From an uncultured Bacteroidales bacterium (GTDB lineage: Bacteria; Bacteroidota; Bacteroidia; Bacteroidales; UBA932), in NCBI GenBank assembly GCA_944325435.1, contig CALVAC010000007.1:62001-126000 (forward strand): a stretch of 64,000 bases of DNA, read 5' to 3'. The translations under genes were made by a program, and so were the position numbers. Below are positions 34,647 through 44,870 of the stretch, piece after piece (within the stretch, counting starts at the first letter, position 1; the number at the start of each line of letters is the position of its first letter). The notes beneath the pieces are model-generated. The model ran no database searches. It worked only from the letters and a program-made list of their open reading frames with translations, and was not told the origin of the DNA.

Positions 34647-35840
34647 TCAGACTTTCCTCCACACCATCTTGTTCACAATCCCCACATAGCTTTGGATGAT
34701 CTTGACGACTTTGGTGGAGACGTTCTCGTCGGTGTAGTCGGGGACAGGGAGGCCATTGAAGCCATCACGGCAGAGTTCCACAGCGGTGTCGACGGCCTGG
34801 AGGAGGCTTTTTTCGTCTATGCCGGCGATGATGAAGTCACCTTTGTCGATGGCTTCTGGCCGCTCAGTGCTCGTCCGGATGCAGACGGCTGGGAAAGGAT
34901 GTCCTACACTGGTGAAGAAACTGCTCTCCTCCGGGAGGGTACCGCTGTCACTCACCACCGCGAAGGCGTTCATCTGGAGGCAGTTGTAGTCATGGAAGCC
35001 GAGAGGCTCGTGACGGATGACCCTCGAGTCGAGACTGAACCCGCTTGCCTCAAGACGGTTGCGGCTACGAGGATGGCAGCTGTACAGCACAGGCATGTCG
35101 TATTTCTCTGCCATCGCATTGATTGCATTGAAAAGGCTAAGGAAGTTCTTCTCCGTGTCTATGTTCTCCTCCCTGTGGGCGCTCAGCAAAATATATTTTC
35201 CTTTTTCGAGACCGAGACGTCCGTGTACGTCCGAGGCTTCTATCTCCGTTAGGTTCTGGTGAAGAACCTCTGCCATAGGGGAGCCGGTGACATACGTGCG
35301 TTCGCGAGGCAGACCGCATTCCGCAAGATAACGCCTCGCATGTTCGCTGTAGGCCATATTCACGTCCGAGATGATATCCACTATTCTCCTGTTTGTCTCC
35401 TCCGGAAGACACTCGTCCTTGCACCGGTTGCCGGCCTCCATATGGAAGATCGGGATATGCAGCCGCTTTGCCCCGATGACACTAAGGCAACTGTTGGTAT
35501 CCCCGAGAACGAGCACAGCATCAGGTCTTGTAGCCGTAAAAAGCTTGTAGCTGCAATTGATTATATTGCCGCATGTGGCACCGAGGTCATCGCCCACGGC
35601 ATCCATGTACACCTCCGGGGCATCGAGCTTCAGATCCTTGAAAAAGACCCCGTTGAGATTATAGTCATAATTCTGTCCCGTATGGGCAAGAATTACATCG
35701 AAATACCTCCGGCATTTGCTGATGACCGCGGCAAGACGGATGATTTCCGGCCTCGTGCCCACGATGATGGCCAGTTTTATTTTGCCATTATCTTTAAACT
35801 TTATATCTGAATAATCGAGTTTCGGCTGTTTGTTTTCCAT
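34647..35840 (-). CDS. capG: UDP-N-acetylglucosamine 2-epimerase family, CapG/FnlC type
   Basis: A 397-aa non-hydrolysing 2-epimerase-like enzyme with IIVGTRPEIIRLA and HMEAGNRCKDECLPEETNRR; the latter wording is characteristic of the FnlC/CapG group rather than WecB. It catalyses the last step to UDP-N-acetyl-L-fucosamine. It forms a block with capF and capE (gaps of 5 and 20 bases), completing the three-enzyme pathway from UDP-GlcNAc. Confidence 0.9.
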   Translation of the reverse strand: MENKQPKLDYSDIKFKDNGKIKLAIIVGTRPEIIRLAAVISKCRRYFDVILAHTGQNYDYNLNGVFFKDLKLDAPEVYMDAVGDDLGATCGNIINCSYKLFTATRPDAVLVLGDTNSCLSVIGAKRLHIPIFHMEAGNRCKDECLPEETNRRIVDIISDVNMAYSEHARRYLAECGLPRERTYVTGSPMAEVLHQNLTEIEASDVHGRLGLEKGKYILLSAHREENIDTEKNFLSLFNAINAMAEKYDMPVLYSCHPRSRNRLEASGFSLDSRVIRHEPLGFHDYNCLQMNAFAVVSDSGTLPEESSFFTSVGHPFPAVCIRTSTERPEAIDKGDFIIAGIDEKSLLQAVDTAVELCRDGFNGLPVPDYTDENVSTKVVKIIQSYVGIVNKMVWRKV

Positions 35841-35845
35841 ATGAT

Positions 35846-37054
35846 TTATTGTTTTTCTACCGGGTCAAAATATGTGTCCGGACGTTCCGGATCGAAGGTC
35901 TCGTTGGCATACATCACCGTGACGAGATCTTCGGTGTCCGAGAGGTTGATAATGTTATGGGTATAGCCCGGAAGCATGATGACGCTCTGTATTCTGTCTC
36001 CACTCACCTCGTATTCGATGACCTCGTCCGTCCCCTCCTTCCTCATTTGTATAAGACCGTGTCCGCTCACCACGATGAACTGTTCCCATTTCGTATGATG
36101 CCAATGCTGGCCTTTGGTCACTCCCGGCCTGCTGATGTTGACGCTGACCTGTCCGCAGTTAGGAGTATGCACGAGTTCCGTGAACGACCCTCTCCGGTCA
36201 CTGTTGGTCTTCAGGTCGAAAACAGCCTTCTCCTTGGGAAGATAACTCAGATAGGTACTGAGCAACCTTTTGGCAAAACTGCCGGCAGGCATCTCCGGCA
36301 TCATCAGAGTCTCAGGTATCTTCCGGAACCTCTCCAACAGGTCAACTATCTCTCCTAGAGTAGCCCTGTGGGTCACGGGACAATAGCAGTAACGTCCGTC
36401 CTCAGCCGGAAGCACTTCCAGTCCGTCAAATTCGCAACGGTGTTCCTTTCCCTTGAGGGCAAGTATCATCTCTTCAACAAGGTCATCGATATACAGCATT
36501 TCGAGTTCAACCGATGGGTCATTGACCGTAATCGGAAGGTCATTTGCAATATTGTTGCAGAAAGTCGCTATGGCGCTGTTATAGTTCGGCCTGCACCATT
36601 TGCCGTACAGGTTCGGGAAACGGTATACCAGTACCTTCACCCCGTTCTCCTGTCCATACTGCAGAAACAGGTCTTCTCCGGCCTTTTTGCTGCGTCCGTA
36701 CTCACTGTTGCCGAAACGTCCTGCAAGGGAAGCCTGGGCGCTGCTGGAAAGCATCACGGGAGCCTTGTTGCCGTACTTTTTCAGAGTGTCGAGCAGGGTA
36801 TTGGCAAACCCGAAATTGCCTTTCATGAATTCTTCAGGATCCTTGGGTCTGTTGACCCCGGCGAGGTTGAACACGAAGTCGCATTCCCTGCACCATTCTT
36901 CCAGCTGTCCCGGAGCAGAATCCAGATCGTATTCATACACCTTGTCGATCTGAAGATCGCCATAACAGCGGGCTTTTCCTTCACGGATATTGTTGAGCTG
37001 GGCACACAGGTTCCTGCCTACGAAGCCCTTAGCCCCTGTAACCAGTATTTTCAT
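35846..37054 (-). CDS. capF: CapF/FnlB bifunctional epimerase-reductase
   Basis: A 402-aa protein in two parts. The N-terminal SDR begins ILVTGAKGFVGRNLCAQL and includes the catalytic YGRSKKAGED. The C-terminal cupin, from about residue 285, contains VTKGQHWHHTKWEQFIVVSG with its His metal ligands. This fusion is diagnostic of CapF, which performs the C3 epimerisation and NADPH reduction in UDP-L-FucNAc synthesis. Length is as expected. Confidence 0.92.
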   Translation of the reverse strand: MKILVTGAKGFVGRNLCAQLNNIREGKARCYGDLQIDKVYEYDLDSAPGQLEEWCRECDFVFNLAGVNRPKDPEEFMKGNFGFANTLLDTLKKYGNKAPVMLSSSAQASLAGRFGNSEYGRSKKAGEDLFLQYGQENGVKVLVYRFPNLYGKWCRPNYNSAIATFCNNIANDLPITVNDPSVELEMLYIDDLVEEMILALKGKEHRCEFDGLEVLPAEDGRYCYCPVTHRATLGEIVDLLERFRKIPETLMMPEMPAGSFAKRLLSTYLSYLPKEKAVFDLKTNSDRRGSFTELVHTPNCGQVSVNISRPGVTKGQHWHHTKWEQFIVVSGHGLIQMRKEGTDEVIEYEVSGDRIQSVIMLPGYTHNIINLSDTEDLVTVMYANETFDPERPDTYFDPVEKQ

Positions 37055-37074
37055 TGTCCTGATGGTTCCGATGA

Positions 37075-38124
37075 TTATTTGGCAATATTCTCCATTCCCT
37101 TCAGCTCGTTCTGAATATACTCGAGAGAGGCGATTTTTGCCTTGGTCTCCTCTAGGTCAAGACGGCGGGTATTGTCCGAATTGAATTCTTCAATCATCGC
37201 CCTCTTCGTATCCCCCTCCGTAAAATATTTGTCATAGTTCAAGCTGCGGTTGTCGGCCGGCACACGGTAGAAATTGCCCATATCCTCGGCCTTGGCGCAT
37301 TCTTCTTTGGTAAGAAGCGTCTCATACATCTTTTCCCCGTGACGGATTCCTATCACCTTGATATCCTCTTTCCTGCCGCCGAAAAGTTCGCATACGGCTT
37401 CCGCCTGTGTCCTGATTGTACATGCCGGAGCCTTCTGGACAAGAATGTCACCGTTCTGGCCATGTTCGAACGCGAAGAGCACAAGATCTACGGCCTCTTC
37501 AAGACTCATTATGAAGCGGGTCATCTTCGGTTCCGTAACGGTGACCGGAAGACCTTGTCTTATCTGCTCTATCCAGAGAGGTATCACGCTTCCGCGGGAG
37601 CACATTACATTGCCGTAACGCGTACAGCATATCTTGGTGTTGCGGGAATTGCGGCTCTTGGCTACGGCAACCTTCTCTTCAATGGCCTTGGTGATTCCCA
37701 TCGCGTTGATAGGATAGGCAGCCTTGTCGGTGGAGAGGCAGATCACGCATCCGACATTGTTCTCGATGGCAGCCGTAAGCACATTGTCGGTACCTATGAC
37801 ATTCGTCTTGACAGCTTCCATAGGGAAAAACTCACAGCTCGGAACCTGCTTCAGTGCGGCCGCATGGAAAATATAGTCCGTCCCAGGCATTGCATTACGG
37901 CAGCTCTCCAGGCTCCTCACGTCGCCAATGTAAAATTTTATCTTGTGCGCCACATCGGGATATTTCGCCTGATATTCGTGGCGCATGTCATCCTGTTTCT
38001 TCTCGTCCCGGGAGAAAATCCTTATCTCCGCTATGTCTGTCCTGAGGAAACGGGTCAGCACAGCATTCCCGAAACTTCCGGTACCACCGGTTATCATCAA
38101 GGTTTTTCCTGCAAAAATGCTCAT
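37075..38124 (-). CDS. capE: UDP-GlcNAc 4,6-dehydratase/5-epimerase, CapE/FnlA type
   Basis: A 349-aa SDR with MITGGTGSFGNAVLTRF, FSRDEKKQDDMRHEY, and the catalytic region CLSTDKAAYPINAMGITKAI, where the normal YxxxK is replaced by MxxxK, as in this family. It makes the 4-keto-6-deoxy intermediate from UDP-GlcNAc, the first step towards UDP-L-FucNAc. It is directly upstream of capF in transcription order. Confidence 0.92.
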   Translation of the reverse strand: MSIFAGKTLMITGGTGSFGNAVLTRFLRTDIAEIRIFSRDEKKQDDMRHEYQAKYPDVAHKIKFYIGDVRSLESCRNAMPGTDYIFHAAALKQVPSCEFFPMEAVKTNVIGTDNVLTAAIENNVGCVICLSTDKAAYPINAMGITKAIEEKVAVAKSRNSRNTKICCTRYGNVMCSRGSVIPLWIEQIRQGLPVTVTEPKMTRFIMSLEEAVDLVLFAFEHGQNGDILVQKAPACTIRTQAEAVCELFGGRKEDIKVIGIRHGEKMYETLLTKEECAKAEDMGNFYRVPADNRSLNYDKYFTEGDTKRAMIEEFNSDNTRRLDLEETKAKIASLEYIQNELKGMENIAK

Positions 38125-38174
38125 ATGTCTTTTGTTTGTATTGACTTGATTGACGGACTGTCAAATCTTTCTCT

Positions 38175-39470
38175 TCAGTCCCTTCTGAAAATATCCCTTG
38201 TGTAAACTTTATCCTTTACATCGTCGAGACAGGCGTCATAACGGTTGGCGATAATGGCCTGAGACATGTGCTTGAATTCTTCGAGGCTATTGACCACTCT
38301 GCTGCCGAAGAACGTGCTTCCATCCTCAAGTGTCGGCTCATAGATTATGACTTTGGCCCCTTTCGCCTTGATACGTTTCATCACGCCCTGGATACTGCTC
38401 TGACGGAAATTGTCACTGTTGCTCTTCATTGTCAGGCGATATACTCCGATGACACATTCTTTTTCATCATCCGGATTGAAATCCCCCTGATTATAGTAAT
38501 CATAGTATCCTGCCATATGCAGAACCCTGTCTGCGATGAAGTCCTTCCTCGTCCGGTTGGAGTCCACGATAGCCTGAATAAGATTTTCCGGCACGTCGTT
38601 ATAGTTCGCGAGGAGCTGTTTTGTATCTTTCGGCAGGCAGTAGCCTCCGTACCCGAATGACGGGTTGTTGTAATGACTGCCAATGCGCGGATCAAGGCAG
38701 ACCCCGTCGATAATGGACTTCGTGTCTAGCCCCTTTATCTCCGCGTAGGTGTCCAGCTCGTTAAAATAGCTGACTCTAAGGGCGAGGTAAGTGTTAGCGA
38801 ACAATTTCACAGCCTCAGCCTCTGTCGTTCCCATAAAGAGTACAGGAATATCATCCTTGATTGCACCTTCTTTTATTATGTCCGCAAAAACACGGGCCGC
38901 TTTTTCAAGTTTTGCATCTTCCTTATCATAGCCGACAATGATACGGCTTGGATACAGATTGTCATACAATGCTTTCGATTCTCTCAAGAATTCAGGAGCG
39001 AAGATTATGTTCGGTTTTACGGCTTTCATCGTCCCTTCGGAAAGTCTTTCCCTATAGGAGAATTTCTTCCGCAAGGATGCAGTATATCCTACAGGGACAG
39101 TGGATTTGATGACCATTACGGCTCCCGGATTGACCTTCAATACCAAGTCGATGACCTCTTCCACATGCGAAGTGTCGAAGAAATTCTTCTTGCTGTCATA
39201 GTTAGTCGGTGCAGCAATGACCACGAAATCAGCATCCGCATATGCGGATTCCCCATCCAGAGTAGCTGTGAGGTCAAGCTCCTTCTCTGCAAGATATTTC
39301 TCAATATAGTCATCCTGTATAGGCGAAATGCGTCTGTTTATCTTTTCTACTTTTTCGGGGATTACATCCACTGCCGTTACCTTGTGGTGCTGAGAAAGCA
39401 ATGTAGCTATAGACAGACCGACATAGCCTGTACCTGCCACAGCTATCCTGATGTCCTTCTTTTTTCCCAT
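38175..39470 (-). CDS. ugd: UDP-glucose 6-dehydrogenase
   Basis: A 431-aa nucleotide-sugar dehydrogenase. The NAD-binding start is [17 protein letters not shown], the substrate region is [20 protein letters not shown], and the catalytic cysteine lies in [16 protein letters not shown]. It oxidises UDP-glucose to UDP-glucuronate, so the polymer probably contains GlcA or a derived sugar. The wording fits the shorter Ugd group common in Gram-negative capsule loci. A UDP-ManNAc or UDP-GlcNAc dehydrogenase activity is less likely. Confidence 0.9.
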   Translation of the reverse strand: MGKKKDIRIAVAGTGYVGLSIATLLSQHHKVTAVDVIPEKVEKINRRISPIQDDYIEKYLAEKELDLTATLDGESAYADADFVVIAAPTNYDSKKNFFDTSHVEEVIDLVLKVNPGAVMVIKSTVPVGYTASLRKKFSYRERLSEGTMKAVKPNIIFAPEFLRESKALYDNLYPSRIIVGYDKEDAKLEKAARVFADIIKEGAIKDDIPVLFMGTTEAEAVKLFANTYLALRVSYFNELDTYAEIKGLDTKSIIDGVCLDPRIGSHYNNPSFGYGGYCLPKDTKQLLANYNDVPENLIQAIVDSNRTRKDFIADRVLHMAGYYDYYNQGDFNPDDEKECVIGVYRLTMKSNSDNFRQSSIQGVMKRIKAKGAKVIIYEPTLEDGSTFFGSRVVNSLEEFKHMSQAIIANRYDACLDDVKDKVYTRDIFRRD

Positions 39471-39547
39471 AATGTTTCTGTATGCATTTGCCCTCCGGTA
39501 TCCATATGATTGCGATAACCGGCATAGATTGGCGTATTATTTACGAT

Positions 39548-41464
39548 TCAGTCCAGCACAGCGTATTTGGAATGCCGGCTCTTGTATTCAGGCACTATTT
39601 CCTTCATAACCTTGACGATGGCCATGTCATCGAATGTCTCCGAGACCTCCATAAGTTTCTCCTCATTGGCGCAGGCGGTATCGTAATCGTATTCCCTGAC
39701 CTTGGCCACCATTATTTTAGGATTGGAAGTCGGGACTGTAGCCTCCTTGTCGTTAAGCACTTCCTCGTAGAGTTTCTCACCGTCGCGAAGTCCGGTAAAC
39801 CTGATCTCTATATTCTTCGCTCCAGACAGGGCAATCATCCTTTTCGCCAGGTCTACTATCCTGACAGGCTGGCCCATATCGAACACGAATATCTCACCTC
39901 CTTTCCCAATTGTCCCTGCCTCGAGCACAAGCTTGCAGGCTTCCGGAATCAGCATGAAATAACGGATGATGTCCGGGTGGGTTACGGTTATGGGACCGCC
40001 GTTACGGATCTGTGCCTTGAAAATAGGGATGACACTGCCGTTCGACCCCAGGACATTCCCGAAGCGTGTGGTGACAAACTGCGTCACTCCCTCTACCTTG
40101 CCGTCCTGGATAGCCTGGTTGAGACTCTGGCAGTAAATTTCGCAGATACGCTTGCTGCAGCCCATGACATTCGTCGGGTTCACGGCCTTGTCCGTGGAAA
40201 TCATCACGAATTTCCCGGTGCCGTACTTCACGGCAAGGTCCGCAATGACACGTGTCCCGTAGATATTGTTCTGGACGGCTATCGCCGGATTGTCCTCCAT
40301 CATCGGGACATGCTTGTAAGCCGCCGCATGGAAGACATATTCCGGTCTGTGCTCCATGAATATCCTGTCCATATGCTCCTTGTTCGTTATACTTGTCACT
40401 ATCGTCTCGTTCACGATTTCAGGCCAGTCCCTGGCCATCATCCTTCTGATGTCGTGCATCGGAGTCTCCGCCTGGTCCACAAGTATCAGCTCGGACGGGC
40501 GGAACCTGGCCACCTGCCGCACTATCTCCGAACCTATCGACCCGGCAGCCCCCGTTATGAGGATGCGCCTGCCAGACAGCTGCCGGCCTATGGCCTCCAT
40601 ATCCACTTCTATCTTGTCCCTCGGCAGGAGGTCGTCTATCTCCACTTCATGCAGCTGCTGATGACCGAGCGGACTCTTCCCGTCCCATTCCTCCCCGTTC
40701 GTCATCATCATTATCCTGATACCCGCCTCTATGAACTCGTCTATCATCCCGTTGTTGGAGCGGAAGCGTTCTGTCTTCAGCGGGGATACGAGCAGGGTCT
40801 TCACTCCTTCATCCTTGAGTTTCTTTGCGATACCCTTGCCGTTGAGATAGACAGGTTTGCCCAACAGGTAGGCTCCTTTCATCTCGACACCATCCGAAAT
40901 GAAGGCATGGAGAGAATATTTCTTGTCCTTGACTGCTATTATGCTCTTGGCAAGGCTTATCCCGCCTGCCTTCGTCCCGTATATCGCGACCGACACTGCA
41001 TTGTCAAGATGGAATGAATCGAAAAGACGCTTTACGACCACCCTCTCAAGCCACAGCAGCAGGGTGCTGCAGAAGAACAGGGCAATGACAGTGGAAATGT
41101 TCGGGCACAGGACAACATCCTGCACCGGCCAGGCCCAATCTATGAGCACTCCTGTGACATAAAACGAGGCCGAACCGATGAGAGATGCGATTGCCACTCT
41201 CTGCAGGTCAACGAATGAGGAATAACGGATTATTCCGGAATATGTGTGGAGGGCATGGAATGCAATGATGAACGGAACCAGCCCTACAAGGAGAGACAGG
41301 ACAATGTCCCAGAATCTCGTTATGAACACAATGCCGCCGCACTCCATATAATATCCGAAGAAACCGGAGAACAGGACCACGGCGCAGTCGATAAACAGTA
41401 TGCACCAGTAGGGTATCGCTTTCCTGGAAAAATACCAGTCGGATACTTTCTGCAAGATATTCAT
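39548..41464 (-). CDS. PglF/WbpM/CapD-like UDP-GlcNAc 4,6-dehydratase
   Basis: A 638-aa protein with four N-terminal membrane helices (about residues 15-130), a CoA-binding-like middle (IYGTKAGGISLAKSI), and a C-terminal SDR from about residue 290: LITGAAGSIGSEIVRQVARF and MISTDKAVNPTNVMGCSKRI. The YxxxK is replaced by MxxxK, normal for these dehydratases. It converts UDP-GlcNAc to UDP-4-keto-6-deoxy-GlcNAc, the precursor of QuiNAc, D-FucNAc or bacillosamine. With the WbpV-like reductase at 17210-18106 it could supply the initiating sugar. Confidence 0.9.
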   Translation of the reverse strand: MNILQKVSDWYFSRKAIPYWCILFIDCAVVLFSGFFGYYMECGGIVFITRFWDIVLSLLVGLVPFIIAFHALHTYSGIIRYSSFVDLQRVAIASLIGSASFYVTGVLIDWAWPVQDVVLCPNISTVIALFFCSTLLLWLERVVVKRLFDSFHLDNAVSVAIYGTKAGGISLAKSIIAVKDKKYSLHAFISDGVEMKGAYLLGKPVYLNGKGIAKKLKDEGVKTLLVSPLKTERFRSNNGMIDEFIEAGIRIMMMTNGEEWDGKSPLGHQQLHEVEIDDLLPRDKIEVDMEAIGRQLSGRRILITGAAGSIGSEIVRQVARFRPSELILVDQAETPMHDIRRMMARDWPEIVNETIVTSITNKEHMDRIFMEHRPEYVFHAAAYKHVPMMEDNPAIAVQNNIYGTRVIADLAVKYGTGKFVMISTDKAVNPTNVMGCSKRICEIYCQSLNQAIQDGKVEGVTQFVTTRFGNVLGSNGSVIPIFKAQIRNGGPITVTHPDIIRYFMLIPEACKLVLEAGTIGKGGEIFVFDMGQPVRIVDLAKRMIALSGAKNIEIRFTGLRDGEKLYEEVLNDKEATVPTSNPKIMVAKVREYDYDTACANEEKLMEVSETFDDMAIVKVMKEIVPEYKSRHSKYAVLD

Positions 41465-41517
41465 TTGTTAAGTTTTCCGTTAAAAATTGAACAGAATGTG
41501 TCAGCTGTCACCGGATG

Positions 41518-43947
41518 CTACTCATCCTTCTCATCATTGCCGTAGCCGTAAGAGCCGTAACCATAGCCATAGCCGTATCCGTAACCATAACCATAGGCAT
41601 ACCGCCCATAGCCGCCCGACCTGACACTGACGCCGTTGAGCACGATAGCCATCCTGCTGTATTTCCTGTCCCTGTACAGTTCCTCTACTACCGGAAGCGC
41701 CCTTCTGTCCATTATGCCGGCCCTCATAACGAACACCGACACATCTGCCGCCTGGGCTATTATGGAAGTATCAGCCACTATGTCCACCGGAGGGCAGTCG
41801 ATGAAGATATAACGGTACTCTTTCCTGAGGGCGTCGAGAAGTTTTGCGAACCTGTCGGACAGCAGAAGCTCCGCAGGGTTGGGAGGGATAGCGCCGACTG
41901 ACATAAGGTCCAGATTCTCATCCAGGTTCTGTATGAGACTGTCAGGATCGCCTTGCCTGCCTGTCAGCCAGGACACGACCCCCTCGCTGTTCTTCTCCAG
42001 GGATTTGCTGAGCGTAGCCTTGCGCAGGTCAAGATCCATCATCAGCACTTTCTGCCCCTTGAGAGCCATACTGGCTGCCATATTCATCGTGATGAATGTC
42101 TTGCCCGCATTGGGATTGAAGGATGTCACCATAATAACCTGATTCCCGTCCTCTTTCCCGATCATCATGTCAAGATTTGTCCGGAGCACGCGGAAAGCTT
42201 CGTTGATTACATTCCGGCTTCCTTTCCTGACGACAATCCGGCAGTTCCGGTTATCGAACTTGTGCCGTCCGATGTTGGCTATGTTCCGTTTCAGAGACGA
42301 CTTCATCTGCGGTATCTCGGACAGGAAAGGTATGCTGAGAACTGAAAGGTCTTTCTTACCCTTGACCGTACTGTCCATCATCCTGCAGAGGAAAATTATC
42401 CCGAACGGTATGCCGGCCCCGAGCACAAGGGCAACCAGCAGGACCATCATCCGGTTCGGGGATATCGGCCCCGGGGCACCCGTAGGAGACACTATCAGCC
42501 GCGTATTGGCCACATTCACAAGACTTGCTATCTCGTTCTCCTCCCGCTTCTGCAAGAGGTAGATATAAAGCGACTCGGTGACCTTCTGCTGCCTTTCTAT
42601 ACCCAGAAGCTCCATCTGCTGTCCGGAGCTGGAAGTGATACGTGCCATAATCTGATCCTCCTGGCTCTTGATCTTGTCCGCCTGGAGACGGAGTGTTGCC
42701 AGCAGGTTGTCTATGGAACGTATAATGGCGCTCTTGATGGACAGCATGGCGGCATTCATGTCAGCGATGAGGGGATTGTTCTCGCTGCTCGTCGCAATGA
42801 GCTTGTCCCGCTGGAGCACTATCTGGTTGTATTCCGATATCTGGTTCTCTATGTCGGCGCTCGTAAGCCCCGAATTGGCCGGGATGAGTGCAGTGGCATT
42901 GGCCGGCTCCGTAAGGTAGTCCCTGATATATTGCGCTATCGACAGCTGGTTGTTGACCTCGAATGACTTCGAGGCATATTCCGTCGACTCCTCCAGATAG
43001 GACTGGGACAGGGCCTGCATATCCGTAAGCCTGTTCTGCTCCTTGTATTCCTTCAGGCTCGTCTCTATTCCCCCGAGCTCCTGCTCGATGACAACGAGCC
43101 GTTCATTGATGAAATCCGTAGTGTTGCGGGCCGAACGGTTCTTGTCATGCACCCACTCGTCGTTATACACATCTATCAGGGTGCTCAGGATATTCTCCGC
43201 ACGCGACGGATATGTGTCCTCGAGGGAAAGCACCACCACGGAAGTCTGCTTTCCGGACACCGTCGCGCTGAGCCTGGCGGCATAGCCCTTCCCCTTGGCC
43301 GTGCTGTTGACCCAGCTCACTGTGATGTCATCCTTCCAGGAGTCGATATTATAGGCCGACGGCAGAAGCACTATCTCCCCTACGGATGTGGACATGGTGT
43401 CGCCCAGCGCCCCATCGACACTGTATTTCCTTATCCTGTTACCTCCTACGGTAAAATTTTTGAGCACGAATGTGCTGTCCCCGGTCCTGCTGACCCTGAA
43501 CGAGAAGGACGATGAAACAATAGGTTCGACTATCGACATCTCGAACGGGGAAGTCCTGTAAAGTTCCCTGTCACGGAGAAACTGGTGTTCCACATAGCCG
43601 GTCTGCAGCCCGAGCCGCTCCACGACCGTGGTCATAAGGTCCGGAGAGGAGAATGCCTCAACCTCATTGTTGACATTCACGCTCGACCCCTGGCCTCCGA
43701 ACCCTGAAATATTGGCTATGTCCCTGAGGGTAGCATCCTGCGCATCCTCATCTATTATGACCTTGGCGGAACGGCTGTACACCCCGGGAGTCCTGTACAG
43801 GTAGAATGCCGCGAAGACTATGCATACCGCAAGCGACAGGACATACCACCACCTGTATCCCCATATCATACCCCATATGTCCGAAAAATTGAAATCCTGC
43901 TGCTCATCCTGCCGGAAGCTGCTGCCGTTGTTGTTTTCTTCTGCCAT
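41518..43947 (-). CDS. wzc: Wzc polysaccharide co-polymerase / tyrosine autokinase
   Basis: An 809-aa protein. An N-terminal Wzz domain with a membrane helix (about residues 30-50) is followed by a long periplasmic coiled-coil region, a second membrane helix (about residue 505) and a cytoplasmic BY-kinase domain: Walker A FNPNAGKTFITMN, Walker A' MMDLDLRK and Walker B YIFIDCPPVD. The C-terminal tail is a long run of alternating Tyr-Gly, the autophosphorylation cluster. It controls chain length and export with Wza, encoded next to it. Confidence 0.94.
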   Translation of the reverse strand: MAEENNNGSSFRQDEQQDFNFSDIWGMIWGYRWWYVLSLAVCIVFAAFYLYRTPGVYSRSAKVIIDEDAQDATLRDIANISGFGGQGSSVNVNNEVEAFSSPDLMTTVVERLGLQTGYVEHQFLRDRELYRTSPFEMSIVEPIVSSSFSFRVSRTGDSTFVLKNFTVGGNRIRKYSVDGALGDTMSTSVGEIVLLPSAYNIDSWKDDITVSWVNSTAKGKGYAARLSATVSGKQTSVVVLSLEDTYPSRAENILSTLIDVYNDEWVHDKNRSARNTTDFINERLVVIEQELGGIETSLKEYKEQNRLTDMQALSQSYLEESTEYASKSFEVNNQLSIAQYIRDYLTEPANATALIPANSGLTSADIENQISEYNQIVLQRDKLIATSSENNPLIADMNAAMLSIKSAIIRSIDNLLATLRLQADKIKSQEDQIMARITSSSGQQMELLGIERQQKVTESLYIYLLQKREENEIASLVNVANTRLIVSPTGAPGPISPNRMMVLLVALVLGAGIPFGIIFLCRMMDSTVKGKKDLSVLSIPFLSEIPQMKSSLKRNIANIGRHKFDNRNCRIVVRKGSRNVINEAFRVLRTNLDMMIGKEDGNQVIMVTSFNPNAGKTFITMNMAASMALKGQKVLMMDLDLRKATLSKSLEKNSEGVVSWLTGRQGDPDSLIQNLDENLDLMSVGAIPPNPAELLLSDRFAKLLDALRKEYRYIFIDCPPVDIVADTSIIAQAADVSVFVMRAGIMDRRALPVVEELYRDRKYSRMAIVLNGVSVRSGGYGRYAYGYGYGYGYGYGYGSYGYGNDEKDE

Positions 43948-43981
43948 AAATCTCTATGTTATAAGTCAATGGATTATTTTC

Positions 43982-44803
43982 TCATCTGGCCAGCAGTGTC
44001 GCCAGCAGTGTCGCCACGGACACGAGAAGGGATCCCGATGAAATCACTATGGAAGTCATCCTCAACCCCTTGTCATCAAGGGTAGACTGCCTTGCCTTGA
44101 TCTCGCTCGGCTCGACATACACTATGTCATTCTGCTGCAGGTTGTACGCCGGGGACTTGAACACATCCACCGAACACAGGTCCACATTGTAGAACACCCT
44201 CTTCCCGTCAAGCTCACGTATAACCGTCACATTCTCCCTCTTGCCGTAGATTGTAAGGTCACCCGCAAGACTCAGGGCCTGGAGCACCGTCACCTTGTCT
44301 CCTTCTATGGAGTATGTCCCCGGACGGGCGACCTCTCCGAGAACCGAGACCTTGAAGTTCATGAACTCTACAGTCACCACTGCATCGTTCAGGTATCCCT
44401 TGTCCAGAAGAATCCCCTTTATCGACTCCGAAAGCTCCCACCTGGTCATTCCCCCGACCTCTATCCTGCCTATGACAGGGAAATCGATATACCCTTCATT
44501 GTCCACGACATACCCCAGAAGACGCTGCTGTCCCCCGCTTGTAACGATTTCGGAACCGGCCTGGTAGCTGACGACAGGAAGGTTGAACATAGACGCAAGC
44601 TCCGGGTTGCGGCTGGATACGACAATGGAAATCATATCTTTCGGCTGGATGACGATACCGCCGTGCCTGTCGATTTCTTCCGGATGGTCCAAAGCCTTGT
44701 CCTGGAAGTATGCGATATCTTTTACCTGGCCGCATGATACCAGGAACATCACCGATAACACGGCTGCTGTCAGCACATGTATCCGTTCTTTTGTCTTGCC
44801 CAT
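43982..44803 (-). CDS. wza: Wza-type outer-membrane polysaccharide export lipoprotein
   Basis: A 273-aa protein. The N-terminal lipoprotein signal ends at LVSCGQ (lipobox cysteine). A Poly_export domain (IVIQPKDMISIVVSSRNPEL) and SLBB-type domain (VSVLGEVARPGTYSIEG) follow, and a C-terminal hydrophobic helix ends the protein (VISSGSLLVSVATLLATLLA). It forms the export channel across the outer membrane with Wzc, encoded 34 bases downstream. Confidence 0.92.
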   Translation of the reverse strand: MGKTKERIHVLTAAVLSVMFLVSCGQVKDIAYFQDKALDHPEEIDRHGGIVIQPKDMISIVVSSRNPELASMFNLPVVSYQAGSEIVTSGGQQRLLGYVVDNEGYIDFPVIGRIEVGGMTRWELSESIKGILLDKGYLNDAVVTVEFMNFKVSVLGEVARPGTYSIEGDKVTVLQALSLAGDLTIYGKRENVTVIRELDGKRVFYNVDLCSVDVFKSPAYNLQQNDIVYVEPSEIKARQSTLDDKGLRMTSIVISSGSLLVSVATLLATLLAR

Positions 44804-44870
44804 AAAAATGAGTTTATTTTCAGTTATTTTTCTTAAGCGTAAATCTTCTTGATTCCTGTCTCCCGATATG

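Noticed and set aside
39482..41017. Long (511-codon) plus-strand open frame
   Set aside because: It is antisense to the well-supported PglF-like dehydratase gene; its translation is His/Arg-rich and resembles no family.
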